A DNA stretch of 64,000 nucleotides, from the NCBI RefSeq assembly GCF_000238335.3, contig NZ_AHCB03000005.1, forward strand, positions 1,860,001 to 1,924,000, given 5' to 3'. This DNA is from Pseudoalteromonas marina (GTDB lineage: Bacteria; Pseudomonadota; Gammaproteobacteria; Enterobacterales; Alteromonadaceae). The translations under genes and the position numbers were made by a program. The notes under the pieces were generated by a model. That model did no database searches. It was not told where the DNA came from and saw only the letters and a program-made list of their open reading frames with translations. Each line of letters opens with the position of its first letter. Within the stretch, counting starts at the first letter, position 1. This document shows positions 1 through 7,173 of this stretch, piece after piece.

Positions 1-1
1 C

Positions 2-463
2 CAAGAAGATGCTTTTAACCATATTTTTAGCCCTGCAGACTATGAATTAAGCGCCGCTAATTTAGGCTATGGAACTTCGTGCCTGATAAAAAATCTAGCT
101 AATATACATATCCATTACATTTTATATTCTATATTTCACTCGCTAAAAGACACTCCGAAAGTTGGTGAGGACATAGAGAAATACCTTAGCTCTATACATT
201 CATTCAAGAACAAAGGTTTCTATATCAATACCTTCATAAAAAACACTCATTCGAAGGTAAAGTTCTCTGATGTTACATCAATTAACAATTTAATTTTATT
301 TACCAATCTAGACCTCTCTGAAAAAGTTAATAGTAATGATAGAACAGTGAAGTTTATGGACTCAAAAAGCCAACTGAACAATGGGAATTACAATATATTT
401 CATATTGATCTAAAAGTATTTGAAGCATTTTACAAAAACACTTTAACTTCAGAGCAGAATTAA
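2..463 (+). CDS. C-terminal part of an unrecognised island protein (cut by window start)
   Basis: The reading frame is open from base 2 to a TAA at 461-463 (tandem stop TAA TAG), giving 153 residues without a start, so the gene begins to the left of the window. The visible part is rich in Asn, Lys, Ser and Ile, has no clear membrane segment or catalytic motif, and contains a block of the type HYILYSIFHSLK near its start. I do not recognise the family. It precedes the Gp2-like gene and is probably cargo of the same island. That it is coding is inferred from the length of the open frame and plausible amino-acid composition. Confidence 0.6.
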   Translation, partial: QEDAFNHIFSPADYELSAANLGYGTSCLIKNLANIHIHYILYSIFHSLKDTPKVGEDIEKYLSSIHSFKNKGFYINTFIKNTHSKVKFSDVTSINNLILFTNLDLSEKVNSNDRTVKFMDSKSQLNNGNYNIFHIDLKVFEAFYKNTLTSEQN

Positions 464-622
464 TAGAGAATAAAGCCCGTATGTATAGCGCTAAAAAAAT
501 GTCCCGTTGATACGTGCTTACTTTTTCCAAGCCCATTTCTCGGTTTGGTAATATTTATTAGAGCTACTAGTAACGAATTGATTATCACAATAAATACAAA
601 TTAAAAAACTACTGCTCACACA

Positions 623-648
623 CCTGATATGAACTAATACCTATCAGG
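623..648. promoter_or_regulatory. Inverted repeat and shared GATAT box upstream of the Gp2-like gene
   Basis: Perfect 7 bp arms CCTGATA (623-629) and TATCAGG (642-648) are separated by 12 bp and end 9 bp before the ATG at 658. The left arm continues into GATATGAACTAATA, which is closely matched upstream of alpA (GATATGTACTAATA, 3345) and more loosely upstream of brxR (GATATAGTTACTA, 5764). It could be an operator or promoter element; which protein binds it is unknown. Confidence 0.4.
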
Positions 649-657
649 ATAAATAGA

Positions 658-1314
658 ATGAATAACCCAACGCAATACACGCAAACAACTAACCCTACTT
701 ACAAGCAATTTAAAACGCTCGCTAGAGATAATCAGCCTTTAGTTATTCCCTATTTAGATGCTATTGAAAAAGTCATGCTTGCTGCATGTACTGAACATAA
801 AAGAACGTTTGCAGTCAGAATTGATTTAAGGCTACCTACACATTCAAATACGATTAATCTAAATAGCAACAAAGTGTGTACTCGGTTTATTGCCTCTCTT
901 GAGTCACAAATTAAAGCCGATACAAAACGTAAAGCTCGTGAGGGTAAAACGCCACACCCATGCAATATTAGGTATATTTGGGCTAGGGAGCAGAACACTG
1001 CTCACCACCAGCATTATCATTGTGTACTGTTTTTCAATAAGGACCGGTATCACTGTACAGGTAAAATAGATGTAGAGAGTGATAACCTGTTTACTCGAAT
1101 AGTAAAGGCCTGGGCGAGTGCGTTAAGCTTACCAGTAGATGACACAATTGAATTAGTTCACTTGCCTCAAAATGCACATTACTATCTTGATGCTAAGAGC
1201 TCTAATTTTACTCATGACTATCATGCTCTGTATTATCGACTGAGTTACCTCGCAAAGCTCAATACTAAACAATATGGTTCAGGGCAGCGTTGTTTTGGTT
1301 ATAGTCAAAGGTGA
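658..1314 (+). CDS. Inovirus Gp2 / YagK-YfjJ domain protein
   Basis: A 218-residue protein resembling the inovirus Gp2-like / YagK-YfjJ C-terminal domain family (DUF3296), common on P4-like satellites and integrative elements. Visible features are an N-terminal helical region, a central basic segment (KADTKRKAREGK) and an HxHYHCVLFF block near residues 116-125, which resembles the HUH-type histidine cluster of replication initiators, followed by a C-terminal LSYLAK motif typical of the family. Replication initiation is the likely ancestral role but has not been shown for the island members. The gene is followed by a highly folded intergenic stretch (1335-1442), which makes a role in element replication attractive. 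The start ATG has only a weak ribosome site. Confidence 0.75.
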   Translation: MNNPTQYTQTTNPTYKQFKTLARDNQPLVIPYLDAIEKVMLAACTEHKRTFAVRIDLRLPTHSNTINLNSNKVCTRFIASLESQIKADTKRKAREGKTPHPCNIRYIWAREQNTAHHQHYHCVLFFNKDRYHCTGKIDVESDNLFTRIVKAWASALSLPVDDTIELVHLPQNAHYYLDAKSSNFTHDYHALYYRLSYLAKLNTKQYGSGQRCFGYSQR

Positions 1315-1334
1315 TTTTTTAATTAAGACCTGTA

Positions 1335-1442
1335 CTTCTCATAACTTGTTCTAACGCGCTTTTGGGACCTTCAACTAGCTTAATAAGCTAAAACCCTTAG
1401 TATATAAGGGATGGTAAGTTCCCAAAATAGCATTACGAGAAG
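1335..1442. other. Nested inverted repeats able to form a multi-branched structure
   Basis: Outer arms CTTCTC (1335-1340) and GAGAAG (1437-1442) enclose a 12-position stem with one mismatch (1360-1371 with 1416-1427; core TTTTGGGA/TCCCAAAA). This in turn encloses two perfect 6 bp hairpins, TAGCTT/AAGCTA (1376-1390) and CCCTTA/TAAGGG (1394-1410). The result is a three-way junction directly after the Gp2-like gene. It has no T tract of its own, so it is not a simple terminator. Candidate roles are a single-strand origin or packaging-like signal, or a structured RNA. Confidence 0.5.
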
Positions 1443-1467
1443 CACTATTTACACTACAAAAGCAAAA

Positions 1468-1496
1468 AAAGAACGCACTGCAAAAATGCGTTCTTT
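1468..1496. terminator. Bidirectional rho-independent terminator
   Basis: A perfect 10 bp stem AAAGAACGCA (1468-1477) / TGCGTTCTTT (1487-1496) has a long A run on its left side, which gives a U tract for minus-strand transcripts, and GTTTA on its right. It lies between the convergent Gp2-like gene and the small gene at 1505-1744. Confidence 0.75.
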
Positions 1497-1504
1497 GTTT
1501 ACTT

Positions 1505-1744
1505 CTAATCAAATAAGCTCGCGACTCCGGCTAACAAACCACTAGCAACAGCCAAAGGCACCGTAACTGGCGCAGACGCCACGCCAAGGCCAACAACAAC
1601 TGCACCGGATACTGTAGCGCCAGCTACAGCACCAGAGCTCACAGCAATGGCTGTTCTACTGAGTGATGGCTCAGAACTACCGGTTATTTGCTTAGAAACT
1701 TCATTTCCTACTACACCGCATGCAACGGCTTTTTCTAACGACAT
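1505..1744 (-). CDS. Small Gly/Ala/Val-rich hydrophobic protein
   Basis: A 79-residue protein with a short polar N-terminus and then one long run of Ala, Gly, Val and Ser from about residue 30 to 76, ending in SLFD. The run would suit one or two membrane helices or a glycine-zipper structure. The ribosome site is good (AGGAGTAAG before the ATG on the minus strand). I do not recognise the family. It is downstream of the short recombinase gene in the same direction with a 31 bp gap, so it could be co-transcribed with the RadC-DUF2787-recombinase genes, and the terminator at 1468-1496 would end that transcript. Confidence 0.55.
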   Translation of the reverse strand: MSLEKAVACGVVGNEVSKQITGSSEPSLSRTAIAVSSGAVAGATVSGAVVVGLGVASAPVTVPLAVASGLLAGVASLFD

Positions 1745-1775
1745 AACAAACTTACTCCTATCATATGTAATAAAT

Positions 1776-2336
1776 TTATAGCTCTAACTCCTCAAAGTCT
1801 TTATCGATTTCCTCCTGGGTTATGCCAATGTAACGCAGTGTTGTTGCTTCCGAGCTATGGCGAAGCATCTTCATTACACGCGCGATGTCTTGGGTTTTAT
1901 GGTAGAGGTGGTAACCTCGGGTTTTACGCATTGAGTGAGTGCCTAGTTTTAAATTAAGCTCTTCACCCACTAACGCAAATGCTCTTGTTACAGCCCTTCG
2001 AGATAAAGGCCGTGGTACTGAACTTTTAGCTTGTTGATTCCGATACGATTGAAATAAGTAAACATGGTTGGGGTGAGTGATTCGTACTTCATGGATAAAC
2101 GCTAATACTTTTTGATTTAGCTTAATCTCTGCAAGCTTGCCTGTTTTACTTTCAAATATAAGTAACCTGTCGTTTTGAATATCCGTAAATTTAACAGACA
2201 ATAAATCAGATATGCGCAATGCCAAGTTCAGACCTATATTCCAAATATGGCTCATCTGTTTAGAACACCGCTTTTCAAGCAAATAACTAATTAACTTTAC
2301 TGTATCAAGGTCCTTAATCGCCTGTACTTCAGCCAT
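1776..2336 (-). CDS. Short tyrosine recombinase
   Basis: About 186 residues if translation starts at the ATG at 2336, which has AAGGAG upstream; a longer frame to 2399 would overlap the neighbour. The catalytic set of the phage integrase family is present: Arg41 (ALRIS), His134-x-x-Arg137 (THSMRK), His160 (LRHSS) and Tyr169 (LRYIG). It lacks the N-terminal DNA-binding arm domain of full integrases, as in other small catalytic-domain recombinases found in Vibrio and Pseudoalteromonas islands. It probably acts in site-specific recombination within or between mobile elements, while the long integrase at 23847-25088 is the better candidate for tRNA-site integration. It follows the DUF2787 gene by 10 bp. 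Confidence 0.85.
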   Translation of the reverse strand: MAEVQAIKDLDTVKLISYLLEKRCSKQMSHIWNIGLNLALRISDLLSVKFTDIQNDRLLIFESKTGKLAEIKLNQKVLAFIHEVRITHPNHVYLFQSYRNQQAKSSVPRPLSRRAVTRAFALVGEELNLKLGTHSMRKTRGYHLYHKTQDIARVMKMLRHSSEATTLRYIGITQEEIDKDFEELEL

Positions 2337-2346
2337 GGCCAACTCC

Positions 2347-2766
2347 TTATTCTGTTGAAATAGTGACCTGGTAGCAGCCTGTGTTGTAATACTCAACAAA
2401 GTTAGTCACAAATAAAGTTAAAAGCTCCTTGCCCTCTCGTTCACTTAACCAGCCCACCAGCATGTGATAAACGCGTTTAATCACAAAGCAAACATCAATC
2501 TCCTTTACTAATTCAGAGTCCGATTGGCCCTGGTATGAAAAATCAGTAATGTATACAAGCTCCCAACCAATACCGCGTTTTTCTAGCCTAACCTCGACTG
2601 GGTGAAAGCCCCCAGCTGCTGCGCTATAATCTTTATCACGAAAATTAATAGTTAACTCACTCGCATTCCCTATCGATTCACCTTGTTTAGTGATGGCATT
2701 TACAATCACATCAAACAGTGACTCTGGCACGATTAGTCCTGGCACTTGCTCTATTTTAATCGCCAT
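2347..2766 (-). CDS. DUF2787 family protein
   Basis: A 139-residue protein that matches my memory of the DUF2787 family: an N-terminal segment containing PxSLFD, a central GGFHPVEVRLEKR motif at about residues 51-64, a YITDFSYQG block and a C-terminal aromatic segment. The function is unknown; members are common on integrative elements of Vibrio, Shewanella and Pseudoalteromonas, usually next to radC and small recombinase genes, exactly as here. It lies 12 bp downstream of the radC-like gene and 10 bp upstream of the recombinase start, so the three probably form an operon. Confidence 0.75.
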   Translation of the reverse strand: MAIKIEQVPGLIVPESLFDVIVNAITKQGESIGNASELTINFRDKDYSAAAGGFHPVEVRLEKRGIGWELVYITDFSYQGQSDSELVKEIDVCFVIKRVYHMLVGWLSEREGKELLTLFVTNFVEYYNTGCYQVTISTE

Positions 2767-2778
2767 ACCCTACTCCCT

Positions 2779-3252
2779 TTAAATTAAGCCATGCTCAGCA
2801 AATGAATAACTGGTTTCACCAATGATGATGTGATCGACTATCGAAACATCAATTAGGTTAAGCGCCTGCTGTAATTTGGTGGTGATAAGCTTGTCAGCTT
2901 GAGATGGTGTACTTACGCCTGAAGGATGATTGTGCGCAAGTATTACAGATGCTGCATTTAGCGCTAATACTTCTTTAACCACCTCTCGTGGGTATACGCT
3001 TGCTGCGTTAATAGTCCCCCTAAATAACTCTTTATATTCAAGTATGCGGTTTTGGCTATCCAAGAACAGGACGGCAAACACCTCATGCTCAATCAACGCC
3101 AGCTTATGCCTTAAATATTCTTCACTGTCTTTGGGACATGTTAAAGCCCCATGCCTAAATTGCTTTTGAGCGATTATGTAAGCAGCTGCTTCAAGTATTT
3201 GTTCATCACTTACAGGGTGATCAAATTCGTATAGTGACTTGTTATTTTGCAT
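2779..3252 (-). CDS. radC: RadC family JAB/MPN-domain protein
   Basis: A 157-residue protein with the JAB metalloprotease-like signature HNHPSG followed by TPSQAD (residues 107-120), giving the His-x-His...Asp zinc site, plus a Glu in the EHEVF segment near residue 57. It lacks the helix-hairpin-helix N-terminus of chromosomal RadC, as is usual for the short RadC proteins of mobile elements (E. coli YkfG/YeeS type). Despite the name, a DNA-repair role is not established. It is the first gene of a minus-strand group (radC, DUF2787, recombinase, small hydrophobic protein) divergent from alpA. Confidence 0.85.
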   Translation of the reverse strand: MQNNKSLYEFDHPVSDEQILEAAAYIIAQKQFRHGALTCPKDSEEYLRHKLALIEHEVFAVLFLDSQNRILEYKELFRGTINAASVYPREVVKEVLALNAASVILAHNHPSGVSTPSQADKLITTKLQQALNLIDVSIVDHIIIGETSYSFAEHGLI

Positions 3253-3344
3253 TGTTATGCCCTCTTAATGGTTTATGCAAAATAGTGATGTATGTGCTTA
3301 ACGTTTTTGTTTCGCCTCAGTAAAAAATTACTACCTCCGGAAAG

Positions 3345-3362
3345 GATATGTACTAATAACCT
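3345..3362 (+). promoter_or_regulatory. Shared GATAT-n-ACTAATA box upstream of alpA
   Basis: GATATGTACTAATAACCT begins 33 bp before the alpA ATG. The matching box before the Gp2-like gene (GATATGAACTAATACCT) begins 32 bp before its ATG. Conservation of both sequence and spacing between unrelated genes suggests a common promoter or operator, possibly autoregulated by AlpA. Confidence 0.4.
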
Positions 3363-3377
3363 AACTGGAGAAATCCC

Positions 3378-3575
3378 ATGCGTTTAATCAAATTAAAAGA
3401 AGTTTTACATATCACAGGCCTAAGCCGTTCAACTGTTTATCGCTTTATGAGCGCTGGTGGATTTCCAATGAAAGTTGAGTTAGGTGGTAACTCTGTAGCC
3501 TGGGTAGAAAGTGAAGTTGAAGAATGGATAAGTGAAAAAATTGGGAAAAGAGACACTGCAAGTACTGCAGCTTAA
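3378..3575 (+). CDS. alpA: AlpA family helix-turn-helix regulator
   Basis: A 65-residue protein of the AlpA (MerR-like excisionase) family. It has a helix-turn-helix at about residues 7-30 (KEVLHITGLSRSTVYRFM), the characteristic FP pair after it, and the C-terminal VESEVEEWI block. AlpA proteins of P4-like satellites and integrative elements bind DNA and activate integrase or replication promoters, or act as excisionases. A ribosome site (CTGGAG) sits 8-9 bp before the ATG. It is divergent from radC and convergent with the large gene ending at 3611, with a strong hairpin between them. Confidence 0.9.
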   Translation: MRLIKLKEVLHITGLSRSTVYRFMSAGGFPMKVELGGNSVAWVESEVEEWISEKIGKRDTASTAA

Positions 3576-3578
3576 AGT

Positions 3579-3599
3579 GCTACCCCATAGCGGGGTAGC
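3579..3599. terminator. Rho-independent terminator after alpA
   Basis: An 8 bp GC-rich stem GCTACCCC (3579-3586) / GGGGTAGC (3592-3599) with a 5 nt loop, followed by TTTAAT. It separates alpA from the convergent gene ending at 3611 and could serve both strands. Confidence 0.75.
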
Positions 3600-3610
3600 T
3601 TTAATAAAGC

Positions 3611-5491
3611 CTACTTGCTCAATTCATAGCAAAGTCTAAAGCCTGTTTTTATGCCTTTATATTTACCTGTACAATCTCGCGGACCAGATGCCCTTAATAC
3701 ATTAGCGTCATCATAAAAAGAGGTTAAACTTGCTGAACGAATACTTACTCCTTCCAAAAGCCATTCTGCAAAAAAGTTCGAGTCTATAAATTCCAACCCA
3801 TTTTTTTCAAAATTAGTTAAACTCTCAGGAAACCGTAATGTTAAAGCATCAAAGTCACTCTCATTCATATATGGTGGATGCCCAGGGTACTGCCTACCGT
3901 CAGATGTATGAAAGGTCATATCACTGCCTTTATTAGAGTGTGCACTTTTTCCAACTTCATTATCTCTGACAGCTAAGTACTCGTCGTAAGCTAGTAATCT
4001 TAGTGGAACGTTTGTTTCTTTTTCTGCCCAGCTAATATAAGCCAGCACATCATAAAAAGTACATGTAGCAGCTAAACCTTTATCACACTCACTATTTAAT
4101 GGGGGTAACGAGTCACCCTTTCTGGTAGCAAAGTATTCATGGTTTTTATGTAAAAAATCATTTATTTCATCTATGGTTATAAGCTCTGAAACCATTAGCT
4201 CTTTCTCGGCTAGCTTAATCTTTTTAAAGCCATGTAAGCGCTTATTCGAGCTGCGGCTTTCAGTAATATAATCACCAGAGGTTTCATAATAATTTTGTAA
4301 TATTACATGTTGCCCTGGATAGTTTTTAGTTAAACCGCCATTAGCATAGTAATGTTGCTCTGCTAAGTGGCTGTCTAATTCACGATTACCTTTATAGTTA
4401 AAGTACTCCCAACGCTTAAATCGATAATCTTCAATAAAGCTTGGTATATCAGCTCGTTTTAGATAATCACCATATATCTGATGTGAAAAAACCTTATCTC
4501 TTTGGTTTTTAATTAAAAAGTCATAGTTGCCACTATTGTCAGAAAGAAAAATAAGATTTTCGTTGTAAGGTATTACATTAACCCATCCACAATCACTAGC
4601 CTGAAGCCACTCATTTAATACATTTGAAAAAAACTCCATTTGTTTTTTTATTGATTGAATTTCAGATTTAAGCGTTCCCTCTTCAAAATAAACTTCTACC
4701 TCTGAATCAGGGCCATAACAATACGTATCACAAAGATTGTCCCCGAGTAAGTTATAACAACTGGATACAGTATTGTGATTCTTAATTAATATTAGTTCTG
4801 CAGCAGTAGTTACTAACTCTTTATGTTTAACTGCAGTTGAAGTAGCGTCTTGAGCTTCATCATCAGTGATAAGGTCTATGAAACTTGGTAGGCTTGATTT
4901 ATCGACCACCTTAAAAGCTACTTTTGCTGATAGCCCTTGGGATAAAAGCTGCTGTTGACGCTCATTTAATTGAGTTATGTCATAGCCATCACTGAAAACC
5001 TTTAAATGAATATCGTTGGTAATTATACTTTCCCAATCACTATCAACCTCAAGTGCGGTATTTAGCTCTAGCATATCCCAAGCTAAAACACCTGAAAAAT
5101 CGAAGTCGTGCCCAGTAAATAACTTACTCGGCATCTGCCCTTTTGAGTAAAACAGCCTCTCAGATACTTGCTGGTGGGTAAATTGTGCGTAGCCTAATTG
5201 CATTCCACGGTATTTATGCTCAAGTAAATTAACTCGTTTATGCAAGTTATGCTTTACCATAAATGGCTTAAGCTTTTCTTCAAACTCATTTGCGAAGTTA
5301 GCAAACCCTCCCTTAATACCGAGGCTTTTAGCTAGTATATTAAGCCTTGTGGTAGTAGATATTTTTTCTCTGTCTTTAATAATTTTTTTAGCTGAGTATT
5401 TTAAGTTCTGTGGTGTTAAACCAGTTACAGGCAGTATATGAAATTTTTCTAGAGGGATGTATGTAGTTGGAACTGTAGTATTGTTTTTCAT
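3611..5491 (-). CDS. Large island protein with a C-terminal formylglycine-enzyme-like (SUMF1) fold
   Basis: About 626 residues from the ATG at 5491, which has GAAGG 8-9 nt upstream; the frame runs on to 5563 without a better start. The N-terminal 100 residues are basic and helical. The last 200 residues resemble an FGE-sulfatase/SUMF1 domain: VSELITIDEINDFL (an equivalent of the 'VT..QY..F' motif), a YISWAEKETNVPLRLL block matching the usual 'W...TG..yRLPT' segment, and a terminal GIKTGFRLCYEL matching the usual final 'GFR'. The 'PTEAEWE' part is degenerate, so enzymatic activity is doubtful and it may be a binding fold. It lies between alpA and the BREX operon on the opposite strand. Function unknown; accessory defence is a guess from position only. 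Confidence 0.6.
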   Translation of the reverse strand: MKNNTTVPTTYIPLEKFHILPVTGLTPQNLKYSAKKIIKDREKISTTTRLNILAKSLGIKGGFANFANEFEEKLKPFMVKHNLHKRVNLLEHKYRGMQLGYAQFTHQQVSERLFYSKGQMPSKLFTGHDFDFSGVLAWDMLELNTALEVDSDWESIITNDIHLKVFSDGYDITQLNERQQQLLSQGLSAKVAFKVVDKSSLPSFIDLITDDEAQDATSTAVKHKELVTTAAELILIKNHNTVSSCYNLLGDNLCDTYCYGPDSEVEVYFEEGTLKSEIQSIKKQMEFFSNVLNEWLQASDCGWVNVIPYNENLIFLSDNSGNYDFLIKNQRDKVFSHQIYGDYLKRADIPSFIEDYRFKRWEYFNYKGNRELDSHLAEQHYYANGGLTKNYPGQHVILQNYYETSGDYITESRSSNKRLHGFKKIKLAEKELMVSELITIDEINDFLHKNHEYFATRKGDSLPPLNSECDKGLAATCTFYDVLAYISWAEKETNVPLRLLAYDEYLAVRDNEVGKSAHSNKGSDMTFHTSDGRQYPGHPPYMNESDFDALTLRFPESLTNFEKNGLEFIDSNFFAEWLLEGVSIRSASLTSFYDDANVLRASGPRDCTGKYKGIKTGFRLCYELSK

Positions 5492-5664
5492 TCTAAAACC
5501 TTCAAAAATAGTTAAAGCCCCGTTGTATATTTTAAACGGTGTACTTCTGGCTACTAAGTCCAAGAATGAAGTGTATATCGTAGGTGTTATCTAAAAAACG
5601 ATTCGAGTGCTTTGTTTTGTAAGAAGTACATTACAAACCGCAGGTAAGCCTCTGCCCTTGAAAC

Positions 5665-5701
5665 GCAATTTAATTGCAAAAACATTTAATGTCAAATGTT
5701 T
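5665..5701. promoter_or_regulatory. Two adjacent perfect palindromes upstream of the BREX regulator
   Basis: GCAATT-T-AATTGC (5665-5677) is followed three bases later by AAACATTT-6-AAATGTTT (5680-5701). Both lie in the 308 bp gap between the divergent large gene (start 5491) and brxR (start 5800). WYL regulators such as BrxR/CapW act as dimers on inverted repeats near their own promoter, so these are candidate operators. No other gene is seen in this gap. Confidence 0.4.
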
Positions 5702-5757
5702 ATTGTAGCTATTTAAGAAACACACCACATTAACTCATTTTGATTGCATCTTTTCAT

Positions 5758-5785
5758 TTGCCTGATATAGTTACTACAAAATAAT
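5758..5785 (+). promoter_or_regulatory. Candidate promoter of brxR and the BREX operon
   Basis: TTGCCT (5758-5763) and AATAAT (5780-5785) are spaced by 16 bp and end 14 bp before the brxR ATG. An alternative pair is TTGATT (5740-5745) with GATATA (5764-5769). The segment CCTGATATAGTTACTA resembles the box before the Gp2-like gene and alpA. Confidence 0.3.
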
Positions 5786-5799
5786 GATTTAGTATATTT

Positions 5800-6675
5800 A
5801 TGACTAATACCGCATTGGATGCACTCACACATGCTCAGAGGGAACGCTTAGCGTTCATAGATTTTAATCTGCAGTACTTTGGCCAAGTTGCAAGAGCTGA
5901 TTTAATTCAGCGTTTTAAAACTGGCTTAGCCGCGTGTACTCGTGATTTTTCATCATATAAAGAACTTGCACCTCAAAATCTAGTATTAAGTCATACAACT
6001 AAAAGCTACCACCGCTTAGAAAGCTTTAAACCTTTGTTCGCACATAACGCTGAGAGTATTCTCAGCGCTTTATGCCGTGGTTTTGGTGATGGCCTGTCTA
6101 GTGGCGTTCAGCCAAGTGACTACTGCCAAAACGCAACGCGTTTAATACATCCAAATAGCGAGATCATCGCTACTCTAATGCGAGCTATTACTTCTAAAAA
6201 AGCAATTGAGTGCCTATATACATCTTTAAGTTCCGGCACAACTTCAAAAGAATTAATCCCCCACTCTATTGTAAATAATGGCACACGCTGGCATGTACGT
6301 GCATTTGATAGATCAAACCAAGAATTTAGAGATTTTGTTGCTACCCGTATTGAATGTCCAAAAATACTGCAGTCACTCATTAAACCTGAAGAATACGCAG
6401 ATAAAGACACCCAATGGCACACCATTTACGATATAATTTTAACCCCGCATCCAAAGCTAAAATACCCAAAAGCAATAGAGCTTGATTACGAAATGGACAA
6501 CGGGCAATTAAAATTAGAAGTAAGAGCAGCTCTACTCGGTTATTTGCTTAGACAATGGAACGTAGACTGTACCGAACAAGGCACATTAAACTGTAATACT
6601 TATCAACTGCACTTAAGCAATAAATCACAACTTAATCTTAAAGATATTGAGATAGCACCCGGTTATGAAAACTAA
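5800..6675 (+). CDS. brxR: WYL-domain transcriptional regulator of the BREX locus (BrxR/CapW-like)
   Basis: A 291-residue protein with an N-terminal winged-helix region (about residues 10-90: a QRERLAFIDFNLQYFGQVARADLI type segment, then SRDF-like helices), a central WYL domain (about 120-205, with the IECLYTSLSSG strand, the LIPHSIVNNGTRWHVRAFD block in which the usual RWYLRAYD is RWHVRAFD, and FRDFVATRI) and a C-terminal extension rich in Leu and Tyr. This layout is that of BrxR and CapW, repressors found at the head of BREX and CBASS loci that may sense phage-induced ligands. It is immediately followed (3 bp) by brxF. The Tyr of the WYL motif is replaced by His, which may matter for ligand binding. 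Confidence 0.85.
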   Translation: MTNTALDALTHAQRERLAFIDFNLQYFGQVARADLIQRFKTGLAACTRDFSSYKELAPQNLVLSHTTKSYHRLESFKPLFAHNAESILSALCRGFGDGLSSGVQPSDYCQNATRLIHPNSEIIATLMRAITSKKAIECLYTSLSSGTTSKELIPHSIVNNGTRWHVRAFDRSNQEFRDFVATRIECPKILQSLIKPEEYADKDTQWHTIYDIILTPHPKLKYPKAIELDYEMDNGQLKLEVRAALLGYLLRQWNVDCTEQGTLNCNTYQLHLSNKSQLNLKDIEIAPGYEN

Positions 6676-6678
6676 TTT

Positions 6679-7173
6679 ATGAAAATATCTAACACTAAAA
6701 TTGAAAATATTAAAACTGACATTGATCAAGCGATTAAATCTGGCTCTTTTCAATCGAGTAATCTCATTTTATTGGTGCTGAACCCAACGGAAATTCACGA
6801 AGTAATTGTAAAGAATGTTGATAGTCAGTTTAAAAATCTATCTAAATTGTTGTCAGAAAAATTAGTCGTCTTATCGTTAAAAGATAGAGAACAATATCTA
6901 CATAGTTTAGTCTCTGACTTAGTTAAAGAAGCTGAAGACATTTGCTACTTTTCAAGAATAAATTTGCTGTTTGAAGAAAGCTTACAAGCAGACCCATTAA
7001 AGCTGCTTCAACATGCAGCTAAAAAGAAACCGATTATTGTCATTTGGCCTGGCAGTTTAGATAGCATGTCATTGAGCTATGCAAAACCAGGTTTACCAGA
7101 TTACAAAAGTTATAAATTAAATGAATTTCAAGATGTGCAGGTAATTACTACTTGCGAACAGGGAGTTAAATAA
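6679..7173 (+). CDS. brxF: BREX-3 protein BrxF
   Basis: A 164-residue protein in the position of brxF, the first core gene of type 3 BREX. It has a hydrophobic strand NLILLVLN at residues 28-35, where family members usually carry a P-loop. Here the segment that follows reads PTEIHE, with no GxxxxGK, so nucleotide binding by this copy is doubtful. A conserved-looking late block (PIIVIWPG, then YAKPGLPDY at about 130-146) supports the family assignment. Its TAA overlaps the brxC ATG (TAATG), indicating translational coupling. The exact role of BrxF in BREX is unknown. Confidence 0.75.
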   Translation: MKISNTKIENIKTDIDQAIKSGSFQSSNLILLVLNPTEIHEVIVKNVDSQFKNLSKLLSEKLVVLSLKDREQYLHSLVSDLVKEAEDICYFSRINLLFEESLQADPLKLLQHAAKKKPIIVIWPGSLDSMSLSYAKPGLPDYKSYKLNEFQDVQVITTCEQGVK

